Below the pieces are notes generated by a model. That model saw only the letters and a list, made by a program, of their open reading frames with translations. It was not told the origin of the DNA and did not search any database. Below, one piece after another: positions 19,638-28,755 of a stretch of DNA of 64,000 nucleotides (positions within the stretch are counted from its first letter, which is position 1; each line of letters starts with the position of its first letter). The stretch spans positions 62,001 through 126,000 of the forward strand of contig JHWR01000002.1 of assembly GCA_000687655.1 (NCBI GenBank). Reading direction: 5' to 3'. This DNA comes from Lachnospiraceae bacterium YSB2008. GTDB taxonomy: Bacteria > Bacillota > Clostridia > Lachnospirales > Lachnospiraceae. Position numbers and translations under genes: made by a program.

Positions 19638-20761
19638 AAGTATTAGTAATCAACAGTGGTTCAACAACACTCAAATATCAGCTTATAGACAGTGAAACTG
19701 AAGAAGTCCTGGCTAAAGGCAATTGCGAGAGAATAGGTCAGGATCCTAAGTTCCCTACTCATAAAGAGGCGTTCTCATTTGTAATTGAGTGTCTTCTTAA
19801 CGGTGTTATATCATCTCTTGATGAAATTGACGCAGTGGGACACAGAGTTGTGCATGGTGGAGAGTATTTCAGTCATTCAGTAGTTGTAGATGATGATGTT
19901 ATCGAAAAGATTGATGAACTCTCAGATCTGGCACCGCTTCATAATCCTGCAAACCTTCTTGGAATTAAAGCATGTATGAATCTTATGCCGGGAGTTCCAA
20001 ACGTTGCAGTATTTGATACAGCATTCCATCAGACCATGGAAGACAAGGCATATATCTATGGTATTCCTTATGAGTACTATGATAAATATAAGCTCAGAAA
20101 GTATGGTTTCCACGGTACAAGCCACAGCTTTGTTTCAAAGAGATCCATCGAGCTTCTTGGAAAGCCTGCTGAGGATACAAAGGTTATTGTTTGTCACCTT
20201 GGTGGCGGCGCAAGTATAAGTGCTGTAAAAGGCGGAAAGTCAGTTGATACTTCAATGGGACTTACACCTCTTGAAGGACTTATAATGGGAACAAGAAGCG
20301 GAAGTATAGATCCTGCTGTTGTTCAGTACATTGCTGATAAAGGTGATAAGTCTATAGATGATGTACTTACAATCCTTAATAAGAAATCAGGACTTTTCGG
20401 ACTTTCAGGCGTTTCAGCTGACTTCAGGGATATTGAAGAAGGATATGTAAACGGTGATCCGAAGTGTACATTGGCTTTCAAGGCCTTCTGTTATCAGATA
20501 GTTAAGACAGTTGGTGGTTATATAGCTGCCATGAACGGCGTAGATATGATCAGCTTTACAGCAGGAATAGGTGAGCATGATTCACTTGTTCGTAAGGAGA
20601 TTCTTTCATACTTCGGTTATCTTGGAATAACTCTTGATGAGGAAGCAAATGAGAAGAACGGAGAGATAATGATATCAACTCCTGATTCCAAAGTTAAGGT
20701 ATATGTAATACCTACAAATGAAGAACTTGCAATATGTCGTGAGACAGTAGCTTTGGTTTAA
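19634..20761 (+). CDS. ackA: Acetate kinase
   Basis: Interconverts acetyl phosphate plus ADP with acetate plus ATP. The N-terminal VINSGSTTLKYQLID, GHRVVHGGE, FHGTSHSFVSKR (about 155-166) and FTAGIGEHD signatures of the acetokinase family are all present. It is 375 residues, slightly shorter than the usual 395-400. The ATG overlaps the diguanylate cyclase stop by four bases and is preceded by GAGGTG. The usual partner pta is not adjacent. Downstream is rpmF, as in many Clostridia, but rpmF has its own consensus promoter. Confidence 0.95.
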   Translation: MKVLVINSGSTTLKYQLIDSETEEVLAKGNCERIGQDPKFPTHKEAFSFVIECLLNGVISSLDEIDAVGHRVVHGGEYFSHSVVVDDDVIEKIDELSDLAPLHNPANLLGIKACMNLMPGVPNVAVFDTAFHQTMEDKAYIYGIPYEYYDKYKLRKYGFHGTSHSFVSKRSIELLGKPAEDTKVIVCHLGGGASISAVKGGKSVDTSMGLTPLEGLIMGTRSGSIDPAVVQYIADKGDKSIDDVLTILNKKSGLFGLSGVSADFRDIEEGYVNGDPKCTLAFKAFCYQIVKTVGGYIAAMNGVDMISFTAGIGEHDSLVRKEILSYFGYLGITLDEEANEKNGEIMISTPDSKVKVYVIPTNEELAICRETVALV

Positions 20762-20804
20762 ATAAAGGCTATTAATTTTAGTGTTCATTTTTTAAAAAAA
20801 GTAG

Positions 20805-20833
20805 TTGACAATAAGGCTTGTCGTTTGTATAAT
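20805..20833 (+). promoter_or_regulatory. Consensus sigma-A promoter for rpmF
   Basis: TTGACA at 20805-20810, exactly 17 bases, TATAAT at 20828-20833. Both hexamers and the spacing are perfect consensus, as expected for a ribosomal protein gene. The predicted transcript start is about 20840, giving a leader of roughly 30 bases. Confidence 0.93.
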
Positions 20834-20868
20834 CATCAAAGTGTTGATTTTCCGAGGAGGTGGAAAAA

Positions 20869-21048
20869 GTGTCGATTTGTCCAAAAGGTAAGATATCTAA
20901 AGCAAGAAGAGATAAAAGAAGAGCAAACTGGAAGATGACTGCACCAAATCTTGTTAAGTGCAGCAAGTGCGGCGAACTTATGATGCCTCACAGAGTTTGC
21001 AAGAACTGCGGAGCTTACAATAAGAAAGAGATCGTTGCAGTTGATTAA
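20869..21048 (+). CDS. rpmF: 50S ribosomal protein L32, zinc-binding form
   Basis: A 59-residue large-subunit protein. I choose GTG 20869 because it gives the family start MSICPKGKISKARRDKRR and lies 8 bases after GAGGAGG (20854-20860); a GTG at 20860 overlaps that Shine-Dalgarno. The body keeps the zinc ribbon CSKC (x10) CKNC, so this is the C+ form that needs zinc. A consensus promoter and a strong terminator flank the gene, making it its own unit. The DUF177 (YceD) gene that usually precedes rpmF is missing. Confidence 0.96.
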   Translation: MSICPKGKISKARRDKRRANWKMTAPNLVKCSKCGELMMPHRVCKNCGAYNKKEIVAVD

Positions 21049-21061
21049 TTAGAATTCTTTG

Positions 21062-21089
21062 AAAGACCTTGATTTTCAAGGTCTTTTTT
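21062..21089 (+). terminator. Intrinsic terminator after rpmF
   Basis: An 11-bp perfect stem, AAAGACCTTGA (21062-21072) with TCAAGGTCTTT (21076-21086), a TTT loop and a T-run continuing to 21089. It ends the rpmF transcript; plsX therefore needs a separate promoter. Confidence 0.93.
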
Positions 21090-21124
21090 CTTTGCTTATT
21101 AAGAGTTTTTGCCATGCTTTCTGC

Positions 21125-21153
21125 TTGTGTATAGAGATTCATTATGCTAAAAT
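21125..21153 (+). promoter_or_regulatory. Predicted extended -10 promoter for the plsX-rnc-smc operon
   Basis: TTGTGT at 21125-21130, 17 bases, TAAAAT at 21148-21153, preceded by TG one base upstream (TGCTAAAAT). The -35 is weak but the extended -10 and spacing fit. It lies between the rpmF terminator and plsX, where a promoter is required. No FapR-like palindrome was obvious. Confidence 0.55.
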
Positions 21154-21192
21154 AAACTCTGATTGCGGCTAGAGAAAGTGAGGTTTAAAAAC

Positions 21193-22215
21193 ATGGATGA
21201 AAAAAGCTTGAATATAGCGATAGATACACTTGGTGGAGATAACGGATTTGTTACTGTAGTCAAGGGTGCAGTGACCGGAGTAAATGAGAATCCGGATGTT
21301 AAGGTTTTCCTCGCAGGACCTGAAAAAGAGCTTCGTTCAGAGCTTTCGCAATATGAATATGATAAAAACAGAATTGTTGTAGTTAATGCTACTGAAGAGA
21401 TAACAACTCATGAGCATCCTGTTGAGGCGGTAAGAACCAAGAAAGATTCTTCAATGGTAGTTGCTCTTTCTCTCGTTAAAGACGGAACCTGTGATGCTTT
21501 TATTTCATCAGGAAATTCCGGAGCTATTCTTGCAGGTGGACAGTTTGTTGTTGGACGAGCAAAAGGAGTTAAGAGAACGCCTCTTGCCCATATGCTTCCT
21601 ACAAGTAAGGAACCATGCCTGCTTCTTGACTGCGGCGCAAATGTAGATGTTAAACCGGAGGTTCTGGTTCAGTTTGCACAGATGGGATCACTCTACATGG
21701 AACATGTTGTAGGTAAAGATAAGCCTACCGTTGCTATAGTTAATATAGGTACTGAAGAAGAGAAGGGAAATGCGCTTGTCAAAGCTACCATACCTCTTCT
21801 TAAGGAATGTAAAGATATTAACTTCATTGGTTGTATAGAATCCAGAGAGATACCTAACGGAAAGGCTGATGTTGTAGTTGCAGAAGGATTTGTCGGAAAT
21901 ACTATAATCAAGCTTTATGAGGGACTTTCCAAGATGCTTCTCAAGGAGATCAAAGGTGCAATGATGAGCTCATTCAGCAGTAAGTTAGGAGCTGTACTCA
22001 TCAAGAAATCTCTTAAGAACACTCTTTCCCGATTCAATGCTAGGAATGCCGGTGGCGCACCGCTTCTCGGCCTTAAAGGACTTGTAGTGAAGATACACGG
22101 TAATTCCAAAGAGGATGAAGTTATATCTGCTATAAGACAGTGTAAAGAATTTATAGATAAGGATGTTTCCGGAAAGATTATAGCCGGTTTAAATGATAAA
22201 GCAGAGGATGAATAA
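21193..22215 (+). CDS. plsX: Phosphate acyltransferase PlsX
   Basis: Makes acyl phosphate from acyl-ACP, the acyl donor for PlsY in phospholipid synthesis; peripheral membrane enzyme. ATG 21193 is preferred: it follows GTGAGG (21178-21183) and gives MDEKSLNIAIDTLGGDNG, matching the family's N-terminal (A/I)DxxGGD. A TTG at 21163 lacks a ribosome site. Other landmarks are TKKDSSMVVAL, SSGNSGAILAGG, LLDCGANVDVKPE and the C-terminal NARNAGGAPLLGLKG. The partner plsY is in this window at 49321. rnc begins on the last base of the stop codon; acpP, often found between plsX and rnc, is absent. Confidence 0.95.
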   Translation: MDEKSLNIAIDTLGGDNGFVTVVKGAVTGVNENPDVKVFLAGPEKELRSELSQYEYDKNRIVVVNATEEITTHEHPVEAVRTKKDSSMVVALSLVKDGTCDAFISSGNSGAILAGGQFVVGRAKGVKRTPLAHMLPTSKEPCLLLDCGANVDVKPEVLVQFAQMGSLYMEHVVGKDKPTVAIVNIGTEEEKGNALVKATIPLLKECKDINFIGCIESREIPNGKADVVVAEGFVGNTIIKLYEGLSKMLLKEIKGAMMSSFSSKLGAVLIKKSLKNTLSRFNARNAGGAPLLGLKGLVVKIHGNSKEDEVISAIRQCKEFIDKDVSGKIIAGLNDKAEDE

Positions 22216-22916
22216 TGGTTTACAGATCAAATGACTATACAGATCTTATGAATAAGATCGGCTATAAATTCAAAGATACTGAGTACCTTGACGTTGCATT
22301 TACCCATAAGTCTTATTCAAATGAATGTAAGATACCTGATATACATTCATATGAAAGATGTGAGTTTCTGGGGGATGCAATACTTGAATTTCTGACAAGC
22401 AGGGAACTCTATAAGAGATATCCTGATATGCCGGAAGGTGATCTGACCAAGCTCCGCGCCAGTCTGGTCTGTGAGATGTCGCTTTCAAAGATTTCCAGAG
22501 AACTTGGATTTGGAGCTTATCTCTACCTCAGCAAAGGCGAGGAACTTACAGGAGGAAGAGACAGGAATTCAATTCTGTGTGATCTTTTCGAGTCGGTATT
22601 GGGAGCTATATATCAGGATGGCGGCCTCAGGGCAGCAGCAAAGTTTGTCAATAAATTCCTTCTTTCCGACATTGATGGACACAGTGTGTTCTATGATGCA
22701 AAATCAACACTTCAGGAGTATTCGCAGAGAATGAATATTCCTTTGAAATATGAGCTTGTTAAGGAATCCGGACCGGATCATAACAAAACTTATACCGTAT
22801 CGGTTGTTCTGGGGGGAACAAGATATGCAACGGCTGAAGGGCATACGATCAAGTCTGCTGAACAGCTCGCAGCGCATGATACTATTACAGAATTAAATGA
22901 TAAGGATATAGATTAG
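22215..22916 (+). CDS. rnc: Ribonuclease III
   Basis: A double-stranded-RNA endonuclease for rRNA processing and mRNA turnover. The signature YERCEFLGDAILEF (about 45-58) holds the catalytic acidic residues, and the second acidic cluster is in CDLFESVLGAIYQDGG (about 115-130). The C-terminal dsRNA-binding domain (about 158-230) shows KSTLQEYSQ and the GHTIKSAEQLAAHDTI helix. It is 233 residues, a normal length. It overlaps the plsX stop by one base (TAATG) and lies 4 bases before smc; rnc-smc-ftsY is a conserved Firmicute order. Confidence 0.95.
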   Translation: MVYRSNDYTDLMNKIGYKFKDTEYLDVAFTHKSYSNECKIPDIHSYERCEFLGDAILEFLTSRELYKRYPDMPEGDLTKLRASLVCEMSLSKISRELGFGAYLYLSKGEELTGGRDRNSILCDLFESVLGAIYQDGGLRAAAKFVNKFLLSDIDGHSVFYDAKSTLQEYSQRMNIPLKYELVKESGPDHNKTYTVSVVLGGTRYATAEGHTIKSAEQLAAHDTITELNDKDID

Positions 22917-22920
22917 TCGT

Positions 22921-25900
22921 ATGTATTTAAAAAGTATAGAGGTTAACGGATTCAAATCATTCGCTAACAGAATGATATTCAGATTTGATAAAGGAATAAC
23001 AGGAATTGTCGGACCTAACGGTTCCGGTAAGAGTAATGTAGCTGATGCTGTAAGATGGGTTCTTGGTGAACAGAGTGCTAAGAATCTTAGAGGTTCTAAG
23101 ATGGAGGACGTAATATTCTCCGGTACAGAGAACAGAAAACCACAGGGTTCGGCATATGTTGCTATAACACTTGATAACAGTGATCATTCTCTTCCTATCG
23201 ATTTTACTGAAGTAACAGTTGCAAGACGTGTATATCGTTCAGGTGAGAGTGAATATCTTATAAATGGAAATGTAAGTCGTCTTAAAGATGTAACAAGACT
23301 CTTCTTTGATACCGGTATAGGTAAAGAGGGATATTCCATTATCGGACAGGGTAAGATAGAGCAGATTCTGTCAGGTAAGCCTGATGACAGAAGAGAGCTT
23401 TTTGACGAAGCTGCAGGTATAGTTAAGTATAAAAAGAATAAACTTGCAACAGAAAAACAGCTCCAGGATGAGCATGTTAATCTTAATCGTATCAACGATA
23501 TAATCCGTGGACTTGAAGAAAGAATAGAACCTCTTCAGAAACAGTCTGAGACTGCAAAGAAGTATCTAGCTCTTAAGGAAGAGCAGAAGAAGCTTGAGGT
23601 CGGTTCTTTCCTTCTTGAAATTGGAGATATCGACGATAAGATAGCTGCAAATCAGGAGAAATATAATATTGTTAATTCTGATAAGGAAAGACTCGAAAAG
23701 GAATTTGAAGAGACAAAGCAGCAGTACGAAGAGCTTGAGGAAACAAAGGCTACTCTTGGACGTACCATAGATGAGATAAGGGATCTTATCAACGCTCGTA
23801 ATCTTGAAAATGAAAGAGCTGAAGGTAAGATCAATGTGTACAATGAAAGAATAGCTTCTGCTGATGCCAGCAAGCAGTCCATTGTACTTGAGATTGAAAG
23901 AGTTAAGAAGGAACAGAAAAGACTGTCTGATGAGCTTACTGAGAAATCTTCTCTTATGGACAATATAGATAAGAAGCTTTCTGATGAGAAGAAAAAAGAA
24001 TCTAAGCTTAAGGATGAAGCTGACAAGATTGATTCAGAGCTTACCGGCACAGAGGAGAGTATAGAAAAAGCCAAGGGAGATATTATTGACTTCATTAATG
24101 AAGGCGGTGAAACCAGAGAGAAAGTGGCAAGATATGATGCCATGCTCGAGAATATCAACCTTCGTAAGACTGAGCTTAACTCTATAATGCTTCAGAATAA
24201 ATCTGATGAGATCAAAGAAAAGAGTGAAAAGGAGAGACTGACACTCGGTCTTAATTCTGTTGAAGATAAGATAAGTGAATATAACAGAAAGCTTGATAAG
24301 AGTGAAGAGAATCTTCGTGAGAAGACAGATAAATATAACAGCGTAAAGCAGGATATCAATAAGCATAATCAGGATATCATAAGTCTTAAATCCAGATATG
24401 AATCACTCCGAAACCTTACTGAGAGATATGAGGGCTACGGCGTAAGTATCAAGAAGGTAATGGAGAAGAAGACCGAAAGAAAAGGTATAGTCGGCGTTGT
24501 TGCGGATATTATCAAGGTAGAAAAGAATTATGAGACTGCAGTAGAGACCGCTCTCGGCGGAAGTATTCAGAATATAGTCACACTTGATGATAAGACAGCT
24601 AAGGATATGATCATGTTCCTTAAAACAAACAAGCTCGGCCGCGCTACATTTCTTCCTGTATCTTCTGTTAAGCCGAGAGGTTATGTTGATTCGGATGTTC
24701 TTAAAGAGGCAGGGATCATAGGCGTTGCATCCAAGCTCGTTAAGAGCAAGAAAGAATATGACAATATTATAGAGAGTCTTCTTGGAAGAACTGTTGTTGC
24801 TGAAAATATCGATGTTGCTACAAAAGTAGCAAAAAAGTATGATCAGTCACTCCGAATAGTTACGCTTGAGGGCGAGCTTATAAGTCCCGGTGGTTCCATG
24901 ACCGGTGGTGCCTTCAGAAATAAGAGTAATCTTCTTGGAAGAAACAGAGAACTGGAAGAGATTCAGAAGAATATAGCCGCTTCAACCGCAAGCTATCAGA
25001 AGGCAAAGGAAGAGGAAGCATCTCTTAAGATGAAGAGAGAGTCTCTTAAGGAAGAGATTGAGAGACTTAATGATGAGCTTCACAGACTCTCCATAGAGAA
25101 GAATACTGCGACTCTCGGACTTACCTCTGTTACTGAGAAACTTGAAACCATCAGCGCTTCATTTGCACGTATTAAAAAGGAAAATGAAGAGCTCGACATT
25201 CAGGTTGAGGATATATCTAAAAACAAGAACGATCTTTTCGATGATGAAAAGAGACAGAATAAAGCTATTGAGGACAGAAAGAAGCAGGTTGAGAAGCTCG
25301 AGAAAGAGCTTGACAAAAAGAGAGAGAAGAAAAGAAAGTCTGATGATGATCTTGCTAAGGCTATGCTTGAGAAGAATACTATCATTCAGGAAAGAACCTT
25401 CGCTGAAACAGATATAAATCGTATTAATTCAGAGATTGAAAGATATGGCAGAGAGCTTGATACTTATCAGGAAAGACTTGAAGGTCAGGATAAGGAAAAT
25501 GAACAGCTTCTTGCAGATATTAAGGAAACCCGAAAGAATATCGACCTTAATAACAAGATAATTAAGGAAAGAACTGAGAAGCAGAAGGAACTCATGCAAA
25601 GACGTGATAAGCTTTCTGAAGAACATAAGGATTTCCTTAACAGAAGAGATAACCTTTCCAAAGAGATTAACGGACTTGATAAGTCATCCTTTACACTTGC
25701 AGCTTCAATAGAGAAGTTTAATGAAAAGAAGGATGAGCTTCTGAATTATATGTGGGAGGAGTATGAACTCACAAGAAGCAGTGCTGAGGCACTCGGTGTC
25801 GAGCCAAGTGGTGCTCTTTCTGATATGAAGAAGGAAATCACCAAGGTAAAGAATCAGGTCAAGGCTCTTGGTGATGTAAATGTCGGTTCTATAGAAGAAT

Positions 25901-26478
25901 ACAAAGAAGTATCTGAAAGGTTTGAATTCCTGAGTGGTCAGAGAGATGATATAGTTAAGTCAGAAGAGAATCTGAAGAATATCATCGCAGAGCTTGATAA
26001 AGCTATGAAAGAGACTTTCGCTGAGAAGTTTGCAGAAATTCAGGATATGTTCGGTAAGGTCTTCAGAGAACTCTTCGGAGGCGGTAAAGCAAGCCTGAGC
26101 CTTGTAGATGAAGAAGATCTGCTCGAATCAGGTATTATCATCAATGCACAGCCGCCTGGAAAGAAGCTTCAGAATATGATGCAGCTCTCCGGTGGTGAGA
26201 AGTCACTTACAGCTATAGCACTTCTTTTCGCAATTCAGAGTCTCAAGCCATCACCTTTCTGTCTCCTTGATGAGATCGAGGCTGCGCTTGATGATCCGAA
26301 TGTAAAGAGATTTGCCAAGTATCTCGGAAGACTTACAAAGGATACACAGTTTATAGTTATTACTCACAGAAAGGGTACTATGGAGTGCGCTGATGTACTT
26401 TATGGAATCACAATGCAGGAGAAGGGTGTTTCTACCCAGGTATCTGTAAACATGATCGAAGAAGGCCTGGCAGGCTAA
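22921..26478 (+). CDS. smc: Chromosome segregation protein SMC
   Basis: An 1185-residue ATPase forming the core of bacterial condensin. The N-terminal head has Walker A GPNGSGKSN (about 32-40); two long charged coiled coils (about 170-500 and 680-1020) flank a hinge domain (about 510-640, with GYGVSIKKVM and LEGELISPGGSMTGG). The C-terminal head carries the ABC signature LSGGEKSL and Walker B LLDEIEAALDDPN. Its partners ScpA and ScpB are encoded in the same window at 51081 and 52035. The frame is intact over the full length. Confidence 0.97.
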   Translation: MYLKSIEVNGFKSFANRMIFRFDKGITGIVGPNGSGKSNVADAVRWVLGEQSAKNLRGSKMEDVIFSGTENRKPQGSAYVAITLDNSDHSLPIDFTEVTVARRVYRSGESEYLINGNVSRLKDVTRLFFDTGIGKEGYSIIGQGKIEQILSGKPDDRRELFDEAAGIVKYKKNKLATEKQLQDEHVNLNRINDIIRGLEERIEPLQKQSETAKKYLALKEEQKKLEVGSFLLEIGDIDDKIAANQEKYNIVNSDKERLEKEFEETKQQYEELEETKATLGRTIDEIRDLINARNLENERAEGKINVYNERIASADASKQSIVLEIERVKKEQKRLSDELTEKSSLMDNIDKKLSDEKKKESKLKDEADKIDSELTGTEESIEKAKGDIIDFINEGGETREKVARYDAMLENINLRKTELNSIMLQNKSDEIKEKSEKERLTLGLNSVEDKISEYNRKLDKSEENLREKTDKYNSVKQDINKHNQDIISLKSRYESLRNLTERYEGYGVSIKKVMEKKTERKGIVGVVADIIKVEKNYETAVETALGGSIQNIVTLDDKTAKDMIMFLKTNKLGRATFLPVSSVKPRGYVDSDVLKEAGIIGVASKLVKSKKEYDNIIESLLGRTVVAENIDVATKVAKKYDQSLRIVTLEGELISPGGSMTGGAFRNKSNLLGRNRELEEIQKNIAASTASYQKAKEEEASLKMKRESLKEEIERLNDELHRLSIEKNTATLGLTSVTEKLETISASFARIKKENEELDIQVEDISKNKNDLFDDEKRQNKAIEDRKKQVEKLEKELDKKREKKRKSDDDLAKAMLEKNTIIQERTFAETDINRINSEIERYGRELDTYQERLEGQDKENEQLLADIKETRKNIDLNNKIIKERTEKQKELMQRRDKLSEEHKDFLNRRDNLSKEINGLDKSSFTLAASIEKFNEKKDELLNYMWEEYELTRSSAEALGVEPSGALSDMKKEITKVKNQVKALGDVNVGSIEEYKEVSERFEFLSGQRDDIVKSEENLKNIIAELDKAMKETFAEKFAEIQDMFGKVFRELFGGGKASLSLVDEEDLLESGIIINAQPPGKKLQNMMQLSGGEKSLTAIALLFAIQSLKPSPFCLLDEIEAALDDPNVKRFAKYLGRLTKDTQFIVITHRKGTMECADVLYGITMQEKGVSTQVSVNMIEEGLAG

Positions 26479-26524
26479 GAGTGTAAATATCCTATCATGA
26501 GAATGCATACAGAGGAGGATTAAT

Positions 26525-27505
26525 ATGGGATTTTGGGAGAAACTTAAAGACGGTCTTTCCAAGACAAGAGAAAGCATATCAAATGTTTTTAAAGCAACTG
26601 AAATAGATGATGACTTTTATGACAGACTTGAAGAAACTCTCATAATGTCGGATATGGGCTTTGAGACAACTGAGAAGGTAATATCTGATGTTAAGGATGA
26701 AGTAAAGAGACTTCATATCAAGGATGCAAATCAGTGTCGTGAGATAATCATCAATAATCTCAGGGATCAGATGAGCGTTGATGAGTCAGCTTATGATTTT
26801 GAGGACAAGAAATCAGTAGTTCTTGTTATAGGTGTAAATGGAGTCGGAAAGACTACATCTATAGGAAAGCTTGCGGCTCAGTATAAAGCAAGAGGCAAAA
26901 AGGTTCTTATAGCTGCTGCAGATACATTCCGTGCAGCTGCAATTGACCAGCTTAAGACATGGGCTGAAAGAGCAGAAGTAGATATAATAGCACAGGGTGA
27001 AGGAAGTGATCCTTCAGCAGTTGTTTTTGATGCGGTTTCCGCTGCAAAGGCAAGAAAGACTGATATTCTCCTTATTGATACAGCAGGAAGACTTCACAAC
27101 AAGAAGAATCTTATGGATGAGCTCGGCAAGATGAGAAGAATCATCTCCAAGGAATATCCTGAGGTTAACGTCGAAACACTTATAGTTCTTGATGGTTCAA
27201 CAGGTCAGAATGCTCTTCAGCAGGCAAGAGAATTCGGAAATGTAACCGAAATCAATGGTATTGTACTTACAAAGCTTGACGGAACAGCTAAGGGTGGTGT
27301 TGCTATTGCAATAGAATCTGAGCTTTCGGTTCCTGTTAAGTATATAGGTGTAGGTGAGAAGATCGGTGATCTTCAGAGATTTGATCCGGGTGAATATATT
27401 ACAGCCCTCTTTGCTGATTTTACTATTGATTCAGATATGGATAAGCTTATAAATGCTGATATTGAAGAGATACCTAAGGATGATGATCTCTTTGATATTG
27501 ATTAA
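26525..27505 (+). CDS. ftsY: Signal recognition particle receptor FtsY
   Basis: A GTPase that docks SRP-ribosome complexes at the membrane. It is 326 residues: a short N domain (about 1-90), then the G domain with [13 protein letters not shown] (about 104-116), [31 protein letters not shown] and the closing [14 protein letters not shown]. The acidic A domain of the E. coli protein is absent, as usual in Firmicutes. GAGGAGG lies just upstream. ffh is not adjacent; ilvA follows after 12 bases instead. Confidence 0.96.
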   Translation: MGFWEKLKDGLSKTRESISNVFKATEIDDDFYDRLEETLIMSDMGFETTEKVISDVKDEVKRLHIKDANQCREIIINNLRDQMSVDESAYDFEDKKSVVLVIGVNGVGKTTSIGKLAAQYKARGKKVLIAAADTFRAAAIDQLKTWAERAEVDIIAQGEGSDPSAVVFDAVSAAKARKTDILLIDTAGRLHNKKNLMDELGKMRRIISKEYPEVNVETLIVLDGSTGQNALQQAREFGNVTEINGIVLTKLDGTAKGGVAIAIESELSVPVKYIGVGEKIGDLQRFDPGEYITALFADFTIDSDMDKLINADIEEIPKDDDLFDID

Positions 27506-27517
27506 GAAGGATAGAAA

Positions 27518-28741
27518 ATGAAAGAAATAACTATAGAAAAATGTGAACAGGCCTATGAGATTGTCTCAAAGGTTGTTGCAAAGACCGGACTTGTTGAGTC
27601 CGAATACTTAAGTAACCAGACTGGTAATAAGGTATATCTTAAGCCTGAGAATATGCAGGTTACAGGAGCTTATAAGATAAGAGGTGCTTATTATAAAATA
27701 AGTCAGCTTTCTCCTGAAGAAAGAGCAAAGGGCCTTATTACAGCATCCGCCGGAAATCATGCGCAGGGAGTTGCATACGCTGCAAGGGAATACGGTGCAA
27801 AGGCTGTAATCGTAATGCCTGTTACAACGCCTCTCATAAAGGTAAATCGTACAAAGGCTTACGGAGCAGAGGTTATCCTGCACGGAAATGTATATGATGA
27901 ATCCTGTGAGCATGCACTTAAGCTTGCTGAGGAAGAAGGCTATACATTTATACATCCTTTTGATGATGTGGATGTTGCAACCGGACAGAGTACAGTTGCA
28001 ATGGAGATTATAAAGGAACTTCCATTTGTAGATACAATACTCGTACCTATTGGTGGCGGCGGACTTGCAACAGGTGTTTCTACACTTGCAAAGATGCTTA
28101 ATCCTAAGATAAAGGTTATCGGTGTTGAACCTGCCGGTGCAAACTGTATGCAGGTTTCGCTTGAGAAGGGCGAGGTTACGACTCTTCCTTCTGTAAATAC
28201 AATTGCTGACGGTACAGCGGTTAAAACTCCCGGTGAGAAGATATTCCCATATATAAGAGACAATATTGATGAAGTGATAACAGTTGATGACAGTGAGCTT
28301 ATAGTTGCATTCCTTGATATCATTGAGAATCATAAGATGATTGTTGAGAACAGTGGACTTCTTACAGTTGCAGCTCTTAAGCACCTTAAGCCTGAAGGCA
28401 AGAAGGTTGTCAGCATTCTTTCAGGTGGAAACATGGATGTCATTACGCTTTCTTCAGTAGTTCAGCATGGACTTATTGCCAGAAGCCGTATATTCACTGT
28501 TTCAGTTCTTCTTCCGGATCTTCCGGGACAGCTTGTTAAGGTTTCAAGTCTTCTTGCTGAGAAGAATGCAAATATCATTGAGCTTGAGCACAATCAGTTC
28601 GTATCACTGAACAGAAATGCAGCCGTTGAGCTTATCATCACAATGGAAGTATTCGGACCTGAGCATAAAGAAGAGATTATGAAGGTTCTTGAAGAAAATG
28701 GCTACAGGCCGCTCGATAAGAGTCCTAAGGCAAAGCTCTAA
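27518..28741 (+). CDS. ilvA: Threonine ammonia-lyase with C-terminal ACT domain
   Basis: A PLP enzyme deaminating threonine to 2-oxobutyrate. The PLP lysine is in GAYKIRGAYYKI (about 50-61), the phosphate-binding loop in PIGGGGLATGVST, and SAGNHAQGVAYAA is characteristic. A single ACT domain (about 330-400, beginning FTVSVLLPDLPGQLVKVSSLL) follows. At 407 residues with one ACT domain it resembles the shorter Firmicute enzymes sometimes called TdcB rather than the long biosynthetic IlvA, so anabolic or catabolic use cannot be decided. ilvN-ilvC elsewhere in the window make an isoleucine role plausible. Confidence 0.92.
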   Translation: MKEITIEKCEQAYEIVSKVVAKTGLVESEYLSNQTGNKVYLKPENMQVTGAYKIRGAYYKISQLSPEERAKGLITASAGNHAQGVAYAAREYGAKAVIVMPVTTPLIKVNRTKAYGAEVILHGNVYDESCEHALKLAEEEGYTFIHPFDDVDVATGQSTVAMEIIKELPFVDTILVPIGGGGLATGVSTLAKMLNPKIKVIGVEPAGANCMQVSLEKGEVTTLPSVNTIADGTAVKTPGEKIFPYIRDNIDEVITVDDSELIVAFLDIIENHKMIVENSGLLTVAALKHLKPEGKKVVSILSGGNMDVITLSSVVQHGLIARSRIFTVSVLLPDLPGQLVKVSSLLAEKNANIIELEHNQFVSLNRNAAVELIITMEVFGPEHKEEIMKVLEENGYRPLDKSPKAKL

Positions 28742-28755
28742 AGTGAGGGTATGAT

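Noticed and set aside
23652-24158. Ser/Leu-rich minus-strand ORFs opposite smc coiled coils
   Set aside because: Arise from the Lys/Glu codon bias of the coiled coil read backwards; not real genes.
27608-28384. 258-aa minus-strand ORF opposite ilvA
   Set aside because: Shadow of the ilvA frame; unnatural composition with many Cys and Tyr and no start signals.
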